64,000 nt of DNA, taken from the NCBI GenBank assembly GCA_020746105.1, contig CM036617.1, positions 36,051,898 to 36,115,897 on the forward strand, given 5' to 3'. Positions 63,990 to 64,000 of this stretch are shown one piece after another. Under the pieces are notes generated by a model, which worked only from the letters and a program-made list of their open reading frames with translations, was not told the origin of the DNA and searched no databases. The stretch comes from Trogon surrucura. Taxonomy: Eukaryota; Chordata; Aves; Trogoniformes; Trogonidae. The number at the start of each line of letters is the position of its first letter. Within the stretch, counting starts at the first letter, position 1. Made by a program: the position numbers and the translations under genes.

Positions 63990-64000
63990 CTGGGTCTTTT
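63990..64000 (-). CDS. CNMD: Possible 3' end of the preceding CNMD exon
   Basis: At the window edge the minus strand reads AAAAGACCCAG followed by GTAACTG, a good donor. If read to end in phase 0, which the last exon requires, it gives Lys-Thr-Gln before Gln-Leu-Glu-Gly. The intron would be 351 bp. Only 11 bases are available, so this is a weak call resting on the splice signal and phase alone. Confidence 0.4.

Overview
The window looks like a piece of a bird genome, most likely a passerine. Three vertebrate genes have introns with standard GT-AG junctions. The introns hold many CR1 LINE fragments, which are the dominant avian retrotransposon. There is one avian-style ERV solo LTR, and three copies of a SINE with a tRNA-Ile head and a CR1-like tail. 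From memory that SINE resembles TguSINE1 of zebra finch, and it is the main reason for favouring a songbird. Nothing looks bacterial or viral beyond old retroelements.

Layout. (1) 1-25.7 kb holds the 3' half of ELF1 on the + strand, an ETS-domain transcription factor. Four coding exons are visible: the pre-ETS linker, two ETS exons and a long terminal activation-region exon, followed by a 3' UTR of about 1.1 kb. The N-terminal exons lie outside the window. (2) 25.7-27.1 kb is intergenic and carries one truncated SINE. (3) 27.1-56.3 kb holds a complete SUGT1 gene on the + strand, with a CpG-island promoter and 13 coding exons. The joined reading frame is 990 nt including the stop, or 329 aa, with TPR, CS and SGS parts. 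A 17-nt microexon lies in the linker between TPR and CS. The 12-kb intron 10 contains a 1181-bp solo LTR with a GTTAG target duplication, the only full-length SINE, and two CR1 copies. (4) 56.3-63.3 kb is intergenic, with two abutting CR1 copies and an isolated CpG-dense patch at 62.7 kb. (5) 63.3-64 kb holds the last coding exon of CNMD (chondromodulin) on the - strand, tail-to-tail with SUGT1. A possible donor end of the preceding CNMD exon sits at the window edge.

The genes are functionally unrelated: an ETS transcription factor, an HSP90/SKP1 co-chaperone, and a secreted cartilage anti-angiogenic factor. Their order is of synteny interest because ELF1 and SUGT1/CNMD sit in different sub-bands of human 13q14. 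I saw no convincing new multi-gene system. The items most worth a second look are the CpG-dense patch between SUGT1 and CNMD, the SUGT1 microexon, the intact-ended solo LTR and the SINE set. Exon boundaries were read by eye from translation and splice signals, without alignment software. Repeat boundaries are approximate to about 5-20 bp unless stated otherwise.
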